NCBI RefSeq assembly: GCF_032999765.1
Contig: NZ_CP136051.1
Location: 5,908,501 to 5,972,500 of the forward strand
Direction of reading: 5' to 3'
Origin: Imperialibacter roseus
GTDB taxonomy: Bacteria; Bacteroidota; Bacteroidia; Cytophagales; Cyclobacteriaceae
DNA length: 64,000 nucleotides
The stretch's first letter is position 1, and the number at the start of each line of letters is the position of its first letter. Under the pieces are notes generated by a model that saw only the letters and a program-made list of their open reading frames with translations, had not been told where the DNA came from and did no database searches. The position numbers and the translations under genes are program-made. This document shows, in pieces, positions 44,768 through 54,626 of this stretch.

Positions 44768-47700
44768 ATGAGATTCTTAGCAATATTGCTATTGCTGTCC
44801 TCACATCTATGGGCTCAACAGTTTACCTTTTCCACTGACCCTAACACATTCGGGCAAGATTTATCAAACGGTATAAGACAGATTGACAATGAAGGTGCGG
44901 CCAAGATCGCCGCTGACTTTGTCACCGTGTGGAATTCGGGTCAGATCAATGCCGACCAGAAGAAAATTATTATTGATATCGCCGTCAAAATGCGGGATCG
45001 GAGAATGCGCACCTACCCATATTTCGAGTTCTTCGGTGCCTACATAGCCTACGCCATTCAAAAGGAAAATATCAGCTCCACCGAGCTCACAAATCTTCTC
45101 AAGATCAACAATCAGGTAGTCGACACCTATCGCAACAAGGAGTACAGCGAGTTTTTGCTCATGCTCAATCAATTTTTTGCCCGAAGGGCTTTGTACTACA
45201 CCAAATACTTCAAACTATATGCCGAGGGAGGCACTTATGGCTTTGAATTGGACGAGGCAGAGCCGGCCTATGTATTGCCTGCTGAGGAGCCCCCGATCGA
45301 AGAGGAAATCCCGGCAGATAGCGGCTGGGGAACGTCCGACAGCAGCAACGATGGTTGGGGCACACCCTCTAATAGCGGATGGGGCAATGACTCAGGATGG
45401 GGCAACGACCCGGTAGCCGAGCCTGAGCCGGTTGCTGATGCTTTTGTGGCAGAGGTAGTTAGTCAAGCACTACTTCCCGAAGTGAGTGGGCCTGTGATAA
45501 AACTCAACAATGTGAATTTCAGGTTAGTAACACCCTATGACTCCGTCGGCATCCAAAACACGTCGGGCTCGGTTGTCATCCACGACAAAGTGTTTGTGGG
45601 CACCGGGGGTAAATTTAACTGGCCCGGCGAAGCAAATGGTGCGGAAGCCGCCTCAGTTACCTTTACTGATTACAGCTTTGAAATCACGAAACCAAGAATA
45701 AGTGCGGAGAAGGTCAGCCTCAGCTTCCCTGCCTGGTTTGATGGAGAAGCAGAGGGAATTTTCGACTTCAAGAGCTATCAGAGGACAGACAAAGAGGAGC
45801 TGTATTTTCCCCAATTTACCTCCTACTATAACGACATCACTTTAAAGCTTAAAGCACCAAATGCTACGTATACTGGAGGATTTTCCATCATAGGAAACAA
45901 ATTTTACGGCACGTCCGCCCTTAAGCGACAGTCCGTGCTCAATATCAGAGACGACTTCGGTCGTTCTTTCACAGCAAGGGGCGTCAAGTACGCCTTCGAG
46001 GACTCCCTGATAACGTCGGACAGGGCAATGGTCACCATTTACCACAACGGTGATTCGATCTTCCACCCTCAGAATAAACTGGTTTTTGACGAGGGCAAAA
46101 ACCTGCTCACCTTATACAGAGACCAGAATAAATTCAAAGGCACACCCTATTCGTCATCGTTTTTCCTGATGGACTTCAGTGCTGATAAAATCAGTTGGGA
46201 TTTGAAGACCGACAGCCTCGATATCTCTATTATGAATGCCCGAAACCGTATTCCTGCGGTTTTCGAGTCTCAAGACTATTTTAGTGAAAAGCGGTTCTCA
46301 ATGTACCCGGGTTTGTTTGGTTATCACCCCATCATGGCTGTGGTTCGGTATGCAAGGAATTCAGGAGCAAGTGAGTTTTACCTCCGCGACATGACAACTG
46401 CCTATAAGCTCGACTACAACCAGGCGCTGGCAGCAATGAATTTCCTTTACCAAAATGGCTTCATCAATTTCCAGCCTGAAACAGGCTTCATAAAGGTGAA
46501 GGACAAATCTTTTCACTATATTCTATCTAATCAGAATAAGAAAGACTACGATAATCTAATCGTGCCTTCTCTTACTGAGCGGTATCCGAACGGCACCCTC
46601 AACTTTGGCACCAAAGAGCTCACGGTTAGAGGTGTAGACAGGGTGTATATCACTACTGACCTGAAGGTTTACATGGAGCCAGACAGTGGCGTGGTAAAAA
46701 TTCTCGAGGGTAGAGATTTGTTATTTAATGGAATGGTGAATGCCGGAGATTTCGTTTACAAAGGAAAGGACTTTCAGTTTCAGTATGCCGACAACCTCTT
46801 CGCCATGCCGACTATTGACTCTATCAGGATTCAGATTCCGGTGCCTGACTCACTCAAGGTTGAAGGCGGTGAAGAAAAGACAGCCTTGCACAACCATCTC
46901 GAACTCACCTCCGGAACCCTCTTTGTAGAAAGCCCCGATAACAAGTCAGGAAAAAAGCAAAACCTCCAGTATCCTTACTTTACTTCCGATTCCGAAGCCG
47001 TTGTTTTCTTCGACTCTAAGGAGATTCTTAAAGGGGCTTATAACAAGACAGTCAGGTTTGTGATACCGCCATTCGAAATAGACAGCTCCAACAGAAGTGA
47101 TGGAGCAAGTATAAGTTTTGAGGGCACCTTCTATGCAGGAGACATATTGGAGCCGTTTGAGGAGAAGCTTGTTATTCAACCTGATAAGTCGCTGGGCTTT
47201 GAGCATAAAATACCTGAGAGCGGTTACAAGCTGTATGGGGGCACCGGAACACTCTACAACAACCTAAGCCTGAGCTACCAGGGCTTGAGGTCAAATGGAA
47301 AGATTGACTACTTAACGACCACCGTATACTCCAACGACTTTATTTTCTACTTAGATTCTACTTCAGCCATCGCTCAAAATGGCGAAATCAGACCGGGCAA
47401 CTTAGGGTCGGCCTCCTTCCCACAAGGTATAATGGGAGCCCTGAGAATGAAATGGCTGCCCAAAAAAGACAGCATGTTTCTCAAAAACATCGGTGACCCC
47501 ATTGAGCTGTACAATGGCACGGCCAAGCTTCAGGGGGCTGCGAACATTACTGCCAAAGGGGCCTTTGGGCTTGGTACGCTGGAGACACGAGGATCGAGGG
47601 TAAAGTCGAAGCAGTTTAGTTTTTCGGAAACAAAATTCAGCGCCCGCCACGGAGCGTTTGAAATTTTGACTGACAACCCTGAGAAACCAGCCATGGCTGG

Positions 47701-49522
47701 CGAGGACATTGCGTTGAATTTTGACCTTGCAGCAAATGTGGCAGACGTTCACCCTGAAAAGGCTGGTGTGGCGGCTATTGGCTTCCCTTATGCACAAATG
47801 AAAACGTCAATTACCAACGCTATTTGGAACCTAAACGACCAAAAGATTACGATGAGCAAGCCGGCTAATGTTGCCATCGAAGACTCCTACTTCTACTCAA
47901 CCCGACCAGATCTGGATTCGCTGGCGTTTAACGCAACAGCGGGTATTTACGACATCAACCGCTACGAGTTGAACCTGCAAGGCATTCCGTACATCACAGT
48001 GGCGGATGCGGAAATCACGCCGGAAAACGAAGAGATTACGATCCTTGAGAACTCAACACTGCAGGAGCTTAAAAATGCTATTGTCAGGATTGACACTGCC
48101 AATCGTTACCATACCCTGACCAACGGACTCATCACCATTGTCGACAGAAATAAATTCACTGGCAGCGCTCTGTATCAGCTCGTCAATGCGGCGCAGGACA
48201 CTTTTACGATCAAGTTCAATCAATTTGAGCTTCAGAATGTGCCCATAGCCAAGAACAGGTTCAAGACGATGACGGTGTCGGAAGGCGAAGTGCTGGAAGA
48301 CCAGGATTTTGTGATGTCGCCAGGGTTCCTGTACAAAGGTCGGGCTAAAATGTATGCAGACAGGAGGGCGCTTGAGCTGATTGGCGGGGTGAAGCTCGAC
48401 TGGAAAAAAGAAAGGGACTCTCAGTGGATCAGCTATACTAACAAAACTGAAAATCCTGAAGTGCTTGTTAACTTTGATGCCTCGACGGCTGAAGCGGGCC
48501 AAAAGCTAGTCGCCGGTCTACACTACGATTCATTTGATGACATTATATACCTGACCTACATTAACGACAAAAACGACCCGGCGGACTTTGACCTTTTCAC
48601 GCCTCATGGCATCCTTTCTTATAATCTCGAAGGCGATTTCTACAAAATAGAGGACAAAGCCAAGTCAGACGGGAATTCCTACGCTGGTAGCACGTTCATT
48701 TACTCCGAAAGCACCAACAGCGTGATCTTTGAAGGCCCCGTAACCTTTATAAAGAACAGCCCGGATTTTACATTAAAGGCATCTGCAAAAGGTATTGGCC
48801 GACTCGACTCCTCTTACTTTAAAATGACGGCTTTTTTAACGGCCGATTTCAAAATTAGCCCTGCCGCAACCGACATAATGACAAAGGATCTGGTTGACAT
48901 TATTGAGCGCCTCGGGGCTCCACAAGCCAATAGCATACAGGGTGACTTGGTTTATCTCCTCGCCAATCTCACCAGTGATCAAATTGCCAAGAGCTATGAA
49001 AACAACTCTTTGAAAAATTACGTGCCATTGGTGTCTATTTCACCAGAGCTTCAAAAAGCGCTGTCTCTCTCGGAGGTAAACTTGCAGTGGAATGCTACTC
49101 ACAAGGCCTGGTACAACGATGGCAAGATTGGCATTTCAAACATTTTCAGAAATGACATAAACGCAGTAGCTGACGGCTTTGTTGAAATCAAGAGAGATCC
49201 CCTCGGAGACATTGTAAATATTTTCATCATGTTTTCAGAGGCCACGTGGTATCACTTCAGGTTCGACCAAAACAGGCTCCTGATTCTCTCTTCCAACCAG
49301 CCGTTTAATGAGGCCATAAGAGGTTCATCCACATTAGAAAAAGCTGGGCTTGGTGCTTTTGCTCTTGGGCTTGGAGAAGAGGCTGAAACGATGACTTTCA
49401 TCAACAACTTTCGCAAAAACTATTACAACATTGACAAGCCGTTCAAGTTACAGTTCGCTACTGACCCTGCCTTTGGGAAGGACAGCTTCGATACGATAGA
49501 AAAAGACAAGGACGGCTTCTAG
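44768..49522 (+). CDS. very large secreted protein of unknown function
   Basis: 1584 residues starting at the ATG at 44768, which gives a signal peptide (MRFLAILLLLSSHLWAQQ); the upstream ATG at 44732 adds 12 residues. A TACCTTTG -7-like box at 44719-44726 would place the transcript start close to 44732, also favouring the shorter start. After an N-terminal helical domain of about 150 residues comes an acidic low-complexity linker with repeats of SGWG/DGWG type (DSGWGTSDSSNDGWGTPSNS), then over 1300 residues of beta-rich sequence with recurring short motifs such as DRAMVTIYHNGDSIFHPQNK and KLVFDEGKNLLTLYRDQNKF. No membrane helix, no C-terminal sorting domain. Family not recognised beyond a likely conserved Cytophagales protein. 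Confidence 0.8.
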   Translation: MRFLAILLLLSSHLWAQQFTFSTDPNTFGQDLSNGIRQIDNEGAAKIAADFVTVWNSGQINADQKKIIIDIAVKMRDRRMRTYPYFEFFGAYIAYAIQKENISSTELTNLLKINNQVVDTYRNKEYSEFLLMLNQFFARRALYYTKYFKLYAEGGTYGFELDEAEPAYVLPAEEPPIEEEIPADSGWGTSDSSNDGWGTPSNSGWGNDSGWGNDPVAEPEPVADAFVAEVVSQALLPEVSGPVIKLNNVNFRLVTPYDSVGIQNTSGSVVIHDKVFVGTGGKFNWPGEANGAEAASVTFTDYSFEITKPRISAEKVSLSFPAWFDGEAEGIFDFKSYQRTDKEELYFPQFTSYYNDITLKLKAPNATYTGGFSIIGNKFYGTSALKRQSVLNIRDDFGRSFTARGVKYAFEDSLITSDRAMVTIYHNGDSIFHPQNKLVFDEGKNLLTLYRDQNKFKGTPYSSSFFLMDFSADKISWDLKTDSLDISIMNARNRIPAVFESQDYFSEKRFSMYPGLFGYHPIMAVVRYARNSGASEFYLRDMTTAYKLDYNQALAAMNFLYQNGFINFQPETGFIKVKDKSFHYILSNQNKKDYDNLIVPSLTERYPNGTLNFGTKELTVRGVDRVYITTDLKVYMEPDSGVVKILEGRDLLFNGMVNAGDFVYKGKDFQFQYADNLFAMPTIDSIRIQIPVPDSLKVEGGEEKTALHNHLELTSGTLFVESPDNKSGKKQNLQYPYFTSDSEAVVFFDSKEILKGAYNKTVRFVIPPFEIDSSNRSDGASISFEGTFYAGDILEPFEEKLVIQPDKSLGFEHKIPESGYKLYGGTGTLYNNLSLSYQGLRSNGKIDYLTTTVYSNDFIFYLDSTSAIAQNGEIRPGNLGSASFPQGIMGALRMKWLPKKDSMFLKNIGDPIELYNGTAKLQGAANITAKGAFGLGTLETRGSRVKSKQFSFSETKFSARHGAFEILTDNPEKPAMAGEDIALNFDLAANVADVHPEKAGVAAIGFPYAQMKTSITNAIWNLNDQKITMSKPANVAIEDSYFYSTRPDLDSLAFNATAGIYDINRYELNLQGIPYITVADAEITPENEEITILENSTLQELKNAIVRIDTANRYHTLTNGLITIVDRNKFTGSALYQLVNAAQDTFTIKFNQFELQNVPIAKNRFKTMTVSEGEVLEDQDFVMSPGFLYKGRAKMYADRRALELIGGVKLDWKKERDSQWISYTNKTENPEVLVNFDASTAEAGQKLVAGLHYDSFDDIIYLTYINDKNDPADFDLFTPHGILSYNLEGDFYKIEDKAKSDGNSYAGSTFIYSESTNSVIFEGPVTFIKNSPDFTLKASAKGIGRLDSSYFKMTAFLTADFKISPAATDIMTKDLVDIIERLGAPQANSIQGDLVYLLANLTSDQIAKSYENNSLKNYVPLVSISPELQKALSLSEVNLQWNATHKAWYNDGKIGISNIFRNDINAVADGFVEIKRDPLGDIVNIFIMFSEATWYHFRFDQNRLLILSSNQPFNEAIRGSSTLEKAGLGAFALGLGEEAETMTFINNFRKNYYNIDKPFKLQFATDPAFGKDSFDTIEKDKDGF

Positions 49523-49745
49523 TACCTACAACTGTCAAGATAAGCAAGCCTATTCCTAAAGTTCGATCTGGTTGCAACGTCTTTTCCACGCCACCATTGA
49601 CAAATGCCATTGATACATAGCAGATTTGCCTTTGCAGCGTCTTGGTAATATTCCTTACTTTTACCCGATGAAACCACGGGTGCTTCTTTCCGAAGAAATA
49701 CAGGATAGCATCCAGGAAAACATTAGCCTGATAAATTAAAATTTC

Positions 49746-51128
49746 ATGAGTGTAAAAACCAAGATTCCGTACATCGAGCAAAACCAACAACGGTTTTTAG
49801 ATGAGCTTTTTGAGCTGTTGAGAATTCCATCGGTGAGTGCCGACAAGAAGTTCAGGGATGATGTAAAAAAAGCGGCGGAGTTTATAAAAGCAAAACTAGT
49901 TGAAGCCGGTGTCGATAAAGCTGAAATCTGCCGTACCGCTGGTCATCCCATTGTTTATGGAGAAAAAATAATTGACCCCGCACTTCCAACTGTTCTTGTA
50001 TACGGGCACTACGATGTGCAGCCTGCCGATCCGTACGAGCTTTGGGAAACACCTCCGTTTGAACCTACTATCAGAAACGAGAAAATCTATGCCAGGGGAT
50101 CTGCCGACGACAAAGGCCAAATGTACATGCACATTAAGGCCTTTGAAACAATGATGCAGACCAACTCACTCACCTGCAATGTAAAGTTCATGATCGAAGG
50201 TGAGGAAGAGGTGGGCTCCAACAATCTGGGCATTTTCACTGAAGCCAACAAAGAGAAGCTGAAGGCCGACATGATCATGATTTCTGACACAGGCATCATC
50301 AGCAACGAACATCCCTCGATCACGGTGGGCTTGCGTGGGCTCACCTACGTGGAGGTAGAAGTGACAGGGCCCAACAGAGACCTTCATTCCGGCATGTACG
50401 GTGGCGCTGTAGAAAACCCCATCAATGTGCTCTGTGAGATGATTCATAAAATGAAGGATGAAAATGGTCACATCACTATTCCTGGGTTTTACGACAAAGT
50501 CGTCGAACTGTCAAATGCAGACCGGGAGGCAATGGCGAAGCAGCCCTTTTCTCTGGAGAAATATAAAAAAGACCTCGACATAGCCGATGTATTTGGAGAA
50601 AAAGGCTTTTCCACGATAGAAAGGACAGGGATTCGGCCGACCTTCGACGTCAACGGCATTTGGGGTGGATACATTGGTGAGGGTGCCAAAACGGTGCTCC
50701 CCTCCAAAGCCTACGCCAAAATAAGCATGAGACTGGTGCCAAATCAGAACTCTGATGAAATCACAAAAATGTTTACCGACTATTTTCTGAGCGTGGCCCC
50801 TAAAACAGTTAAGGTCAAAGTAACGCCCCATCATGGCGGCGAACCTGCGATGGTATCTACCAAATCCACGGCCTACCAGGCTGCGGCATTGGCGGTGGAA
50901 GAAGCCTGGGGAAAAGCCCCGATACCCACCAGGGAAGGGGGGAGCATCCCGATCGTGGCACTGTTTCAAAAAGTATTAGGCCTCGACTCTTTGCTAATGG
51001 GTTTCGGGCTTGATGAAGACGCCATCCATTCTCCCAATGAGAGTTATGGCATATTTAACTACATCAAAGGAATTGAAACCATCACGCTATTTTATAAACA
51101 CTTTGCCACTTTGAGCAAAGCGAAATAA
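49746..51128 (+). CDS. M20-family dipeptidase
   Basis: 460 residues, M20/M25/M40 metallopeptidase. Zinc-ligand motifs are TVLVYGHYDVQPADPYELWE, YARGSADDKGQMYMHI and FMIEGEEEVGSNNLG with the catalytic glutamate; the lid domain has GPNRDLHSGMYGGAVENPIN and the C-terminus MGFGLDEDAIHSPNESYGIF. No signal peptide, so cytoplasmic. It cleaves dipeptides or a similar small amide substrate. The 223-bp gap before it holds no gene that I can support. Confidence 0.92.
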   Translation: MSVKTKIPYIEQNQQRFLDELFELLRIPSVSADKKFRDDVKKAAEFIKAKLVEAGVDKAEICRTAGHPIVYGEKIIDPALPTVLVYGHYDVQPADPYELWETPPFEPTIRNEKIYARGSADDKGQMYMHIKAFETMMQTNSLTCNVKFMIEGEEEVGSNNLGIFTEANKEKLKADMIMISDTGIISNEHPSITVGLRGLTYVEVEVTGPNRDLHSGMYGGAVENPINVLCEMIHKMKDENGHITIPGFYDKVVELSNADREAMAKQPFSLEKYKKDLDIADVFGEKGFSTIERTGIRPTFDVNGIWGGYIGEGAKTVLPSKAYAKISMRLVPNQNSDEITKMFTDYFLSVAPKTVKVKVTPHHGGEPAMVSTKSTAYQAAALAVEEAWGKAPIPTREGGSIPIVALFQKVLGLDSLLMGFGLDEDAIHSPNESYGIFNYIKGIETITLFYKHFATLSKAK

Positions 51129-51212
51129 AAACAAGCATACAAACTCTCTGCGAAGGGAATACGTTAAGGAGTCAAATTTGGCCCTTTCTCTTTCCAGAAA
51201 AAGAAGAAACTG

Positions 51213-53240
51213 ATGAAAAAAATACTACTAGGTCTGTTTGGAGTTTTTACCATTTTTGTTTCCCATGGGCAGGTGCAAAGACCAATATCATGGACTTACG
51301 AATTAAGTAAAAAAGACCCCAAAGTAGGCGATACCCTTAGCCTCGTTTTCAAAGCTAAAATAGATAACACCTGGTATCTGTATTCGTCAGATTTTGACCC
51401 TGATCTGGGCCCTATTGTGGCAGAGTTTGACTTCGTGGGCGATCCTTCTTACGAAGCAATTGATAGCATAAGACCTATTGGCGCAAAAAGAAAATACGAC
51501 GACCTGTGGGAAGGGGAATACACCTATTTTAGAGAGCATGCTGAATTTCGTCAGACCATTCTCGTCAATAGCCTGCCGGTTAACCTTTCAGGCAGCTTTT
51601 TCTATCAGGTTTGCACCGATGTAGATGGCAAGTGCATCAACTTAGATGAAGACTTCACATACGCCACCTTCTCTGGTGATTCTAAGAAAAGCGCTGTTGA
51701 AGTAAAAAAAGGATCAAATGATACCGAAACGGCTGTCCTGAACAAAAGAGATTCCACAGATGCCTATTCGCTCTGGGGTTTTATGGTAGTTGCCTTTTTA
51801 GCCGGACTGGCGGCGCTGCTTACGCCCTGTGTGTTTCCAATGATTCCCATGACCGTCACCTTTTTCACTGGAAAAGGTGATAAGAAAAGTGGTAAGGGAA
51901 TGGCCTTGTTTTATGGCTTCAGTATCGTGCTTATTTATACCCTTATTGGATCGCTGGTTGCGCCGTTTATGGGGCCGGAAATTGCTAATGACCTGGCCAC
52001 CGGCTGGGTGCCCAATGTCATTTTCTTTTTGGTCTTCATTGTTTTTGCCCTGTCCTTTCTCGGGCTTTTTGAAATCACCCTGCCGCATAAGTGGGTCAAT
52101 GCCATGGATCGAAACGCCGACAAGGGCGGTATGATTGGCGTGTTTTTCATGGCCTTTACGCTGGTGTTGGTTTCTTTCTCCTGCACCGGCCCCATAGTCG
52201 GAAGTATCCTTGTCGAGTCTGCCGGAGGAATGATCTTGAAACCGATTTTGGGTATGGCGGCGTTTTCAATGGCTTTTGCAGTGCCATTTACGTTGTTTGC
52301 CTTTTTCCCGAACTGGCTGAGCACATTGCCAAAGTCCGGCGGGTGGCTCAATTCCGTTAAAGTGGTGCTGGGTTTTCTGGAACTCGCTTTGGCATTCAAA
52401 TTTTTGAGCATTGCCGACCAGGCCTATCACTGGAATATCCTCGACAGAGAAATCTACCTGGCTATCTGGATTGTGGTGTTTACCTTATTGGGTTTTTATC
52501 TGCTAGGCAAAATACAGCTGCCTGGCGACAGCAAAATGGAGAAACTGCCGGTGCCAAGGCTAATTCTCGCAGTAATCACTTTTACATTCGTAGTGTATAT
52601 GATCCCAGGGATGTTCGGTGCCCCCCTGAAAGCCCTTGCCGGATATTTACCTCCGCAATCCACGATGGATTTTGACTTACCTGGCATTGTTCGTCAGCAG
52701 GGAGCTTCTTCCAATTCAGGCACAGCATCCAACAGCATCTGCGAACCGCCAAAATACGCCGACATGCTTCACTTCCCTCATGGTCTCACTGGCTATTTCG
52801 ACTATGACCAGGCCATTGCCTGCGCACGTGAACAACAGAAGCCGCTTTTTATTGATTTTACCGGACATGGCTGCGTGAACTGCAGGGAAATGGAGGCAAG
52901 GGTGTGGTCGGATCCCAAGGTGCTCGAAAGGCTTAGAAATGACTTTGTATTAGTGGCGCTTTACGTAGACGAAAAGACCGAGCTGCCCGAATCACAGTGG
53001 TATGAGTCGGAATATGATGGGAAAGTCAAAAAAACTATCGGGAAGCAAAATGCTGACCTACAAATCACCAGGTTTAACAACAATGCGCAACCTTTTTACG
53101 TGATTTTGGATCCAAATGAGAACCTTTTGACCGATCCGAAGGCCTATGACCTCAATATTGCTAACTTTGTAACGTTTCTGGATGAGGCGAGTTCTTCTAT
53201 GAAGAAGAACAAACCCTTTTTTTCGACCATAAATCCCTGA
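51213..53240 (+). CDS. DsbD-like thiol:disulfide interchange protein
   Basis: 675 residues in three parts. Signal peptide (MKKILLGLFGVFTIFVSHGQ) and an N-terminal DsbD-alpha-like domain with one CTDVDGKC pair; a central membrane domain of about eight helices with its cysteines in LAALLTPCVFPMIPMTVTFF and LVLVSFSCTGPIVGSILVES; a C-terminal thioredoxin fold with the CVNC active site in IDFTGHGCVNCREMEARVWS. It moves electrons from cytoplasmic thioredoxin to periplasmic targets. It precedes the M23 peptidase by 6 bp, so the two are co-transcribed. Confidence 0.92.
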   Translation: MKKILLGLFGVFTIFVSHGQVQRPISWTYELSKKDPKVGDTLSLVFKAKIDNTWYLYSSDFDPDLGPIVAEFDFVGDPSYEAIDSIRPIGAKRKYDDLWEGEYTYFREHAEFRQTILVNSLPVNLSGSFFYQVCTDVDGKCINLDEDFTYATFSGDSKKSAVEVKKGSNDTETAVLNKRDSTDAYSLWGFMVVAFLAGLAALLTPCVFPMIPMTVTFFTGKGDKKSGKGMALFYGFSIVLIYTLIGSLVAPFMGPEIANDLATGWVPNVIFFLVFIVFALSFLGLFEITLPHKWVNAMDRNADKGGMIGVFFMAFTLVLVSFSCTGPIVGSILVESAGGMILKPILGMAAFSMAFAVPFTLFAFFPNWLSTLPKSGGWLNSVKVVLGFLELALAFKFLSIADQAYHWNILDREIYLAIWIVVFTLLGFYLLGKIQLPGDSKMEKLPVPRLILAVITFTFVVYMIPGMFGAPLKALAGYLPPQSTMDFDLPGIVRQQGASSNSGTASNSICEPPKYADMLHFPHGLTGYFDYDQAIACAREQQKPLFIDFTGHGCVNCREMEARVWSDPKVLERLRNDFVLVALYVDEKTELPESQWYESEYDGKVKKTIGKQNADLQITRFNNNAQPFYVILDPNENLLTDPKAYDLNIANFVTFLDEASSSMKKNKPFFSTINP

Positions 53241-53246
53241 TTCGAC

Positions 53247-54545
53247 TTGATGAAGAAATACGTTCTGGCAGGAACCATCTTAGTAATTATCTCTTGTTTA
53301 TTTTTCCTCGCATATAAACACCAGCAAGCTACCTACCAACCCGAGTATACCGGCGAAACCGAATTGGTGACAGTAGACACAGTTACCACCGTCTACGAAC
53401 CCGAAAGACTTTACGGTTTTAATTTGGATTCTTTTAACGTTCATGAAGACATTGTTAAAAGAAATCAAACACTGTCAGATATTCTCAAGACCTATAATAT
53501 TGATCCCGCCAAAATTTATGAGGTGGCCACTAGCTCAAGAAAAGTCTTCGATGTAAGAAAAATTGGCTACAGAAAAAACTACACCGTTTTCACCACAAAA
53601 GACTCAGCGGCTAGCGTAGTAGCCATGGCTTACGAGCCGGACAAAACTGAATTTGTGGTCTTCCACATGTCCGACTCCGTTTATACAGAACGAGTGCAAA
53701 AGGAAAAAGTGCTTCAGGTTCGGGCTATTGCCGCTAAAATCGAGTCTTCACTTTATGAAACGCTCATCAACGCCAATGTTTCCCCCATGCTGGTTTCGAA
53801 GCTGGTTGATATGTACGCCTGGCAAATCGATTTTTTTCATATCGATGCCAACGATTACTTCAAAGTCATATTTGAAGAAGAGGTAATCGACGGAGAGGTG
53901 GTAAACATCCCAAGGGTAGTGGGAGCTTATTTCTATCACGCTGGCCGTGATTTTTACTCGGTTTACTACAATCAGGGAGACGGGCTGGATTACTTCGATG
54001 AGGAGGGAAATAGTCTCCGAAAAGCTTTTCTTAAAGCCCCGGTTAATTTTAGTCGGATAAGCTCCCGATATTCTGGTAGGCGCTTTCATCCCGTGCTGAA
54101 AAGGTACAGGTCTCACCTTGGAACAGACTACGTAGCACAAAAAGGCACACCGATTTATACCGTTGGAGACGGTGTCGTTACTGAGGCCACCTACAATTCA
54201 GGAAACGGGAACTATGTGAAAATACGGCACAACGCTACTTATACAACCCAGTACCTGCACATGAGCAAAATAGCCAGCGGCATGCGGCCTGGCAAGGCTG
54301 TTAAGCAGGGGGAGGTTATTGGTTACGTAGGAAGCACCGGTCTGGCTACGGGGCCTCATGTCTGCTTCCGGTTCTGGCGCAATGGCGTTCAGGTAGACCC
54401 TTTCTCAGTAGAAATTCCACCTTCTCAGCCGATTGCTGACGCACACAAAGAGGCCTATTTCAAAGAAAGGGACAAAATCCTTTCGGCTATAGACACCATC
54501 ACTTTCCTAACCGAAAAGCCGGTTCTTAATGCTTCTGTAGATTGA
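53247..54545 (+). CDS. M23-family peptidoglycan DD-metallopeptidase
   Basis: 432 residues. One N-terminal membrane helix or uncleaved signal (YVLAGTILVIISCLFFLAY), an N-terminal OapA/LysM-like region (QTLSDILKTYNIDPAKIYEV), then an M23 domain (about residues 270-400): RYSGRRFHPVLKRYRSHLGT with the HxxxD zinc ligands and TTQYLHMSKIASGMRPGKAV. The last motif reads GPHVCFRFW, where most M23 enzymes have GPHLHFE, so a cysteine occupies the zinc-ligand histidine position. Expected to cut peptidoglycan cross-links. It may still bind zinc through the cysteine. Confidence 0.88.
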   Translation: MMKKYVLAGTILVIISCLFFLAYKHQQATYQPEYTGETELVTVDTVTTVYEPERLYGFNLDSFNVHEDIVKRNQTLSDILKTYNIDPAKIYEVATSSRKVFDVRKIGYRKNYTVFTTKDSAASVVAMAYEPDKTEFVVFHMSDSVYTERVQKEKVLQVRAIAAKIESSLYETLINANVSPMLVSKLVDMYAWQIDFFHIDANDYFKVIFEEEVIDGEVVNIPRVVGAYFYHAGRDFYSVYYNQGDGLDYFDEEGNSLRKAFLKAPVNFSRISSRYSGRRFHPVLKRYRSHLGTDYVAQKGTPIYTVGDGVVTEATYNSGNGNYVKIRHNATYTTQYLHMSKIASGMRPGKAVKQGEVIGYVGSTGLATGPHVCFRFWRNGVQVDPFSVEIPPSQPIADAHKEAYFKERDKILSAIDTITFLTEKPVLNASVD

Positions 54546-54626
54546 CGCACTCTCCGGGAATACTTTAATTTGTTGGCAACAGTTTAGGAAGTATATTCTC
54601 GCAAAATTTTTTCAAAACAGACAAAT

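Noticed and set aside
45310-45420. Direct DNA repeats around GGATGGGGCAA
   Set aside because: They encode the SGWG linker of the large secreted protein and are explained as protein-level repeats, not a CRISPR or mobile element.
48053-48502. Minus-strand 149-codon open frame
   Set aside because: Antisense to the 1584-residue gene; no family feature.
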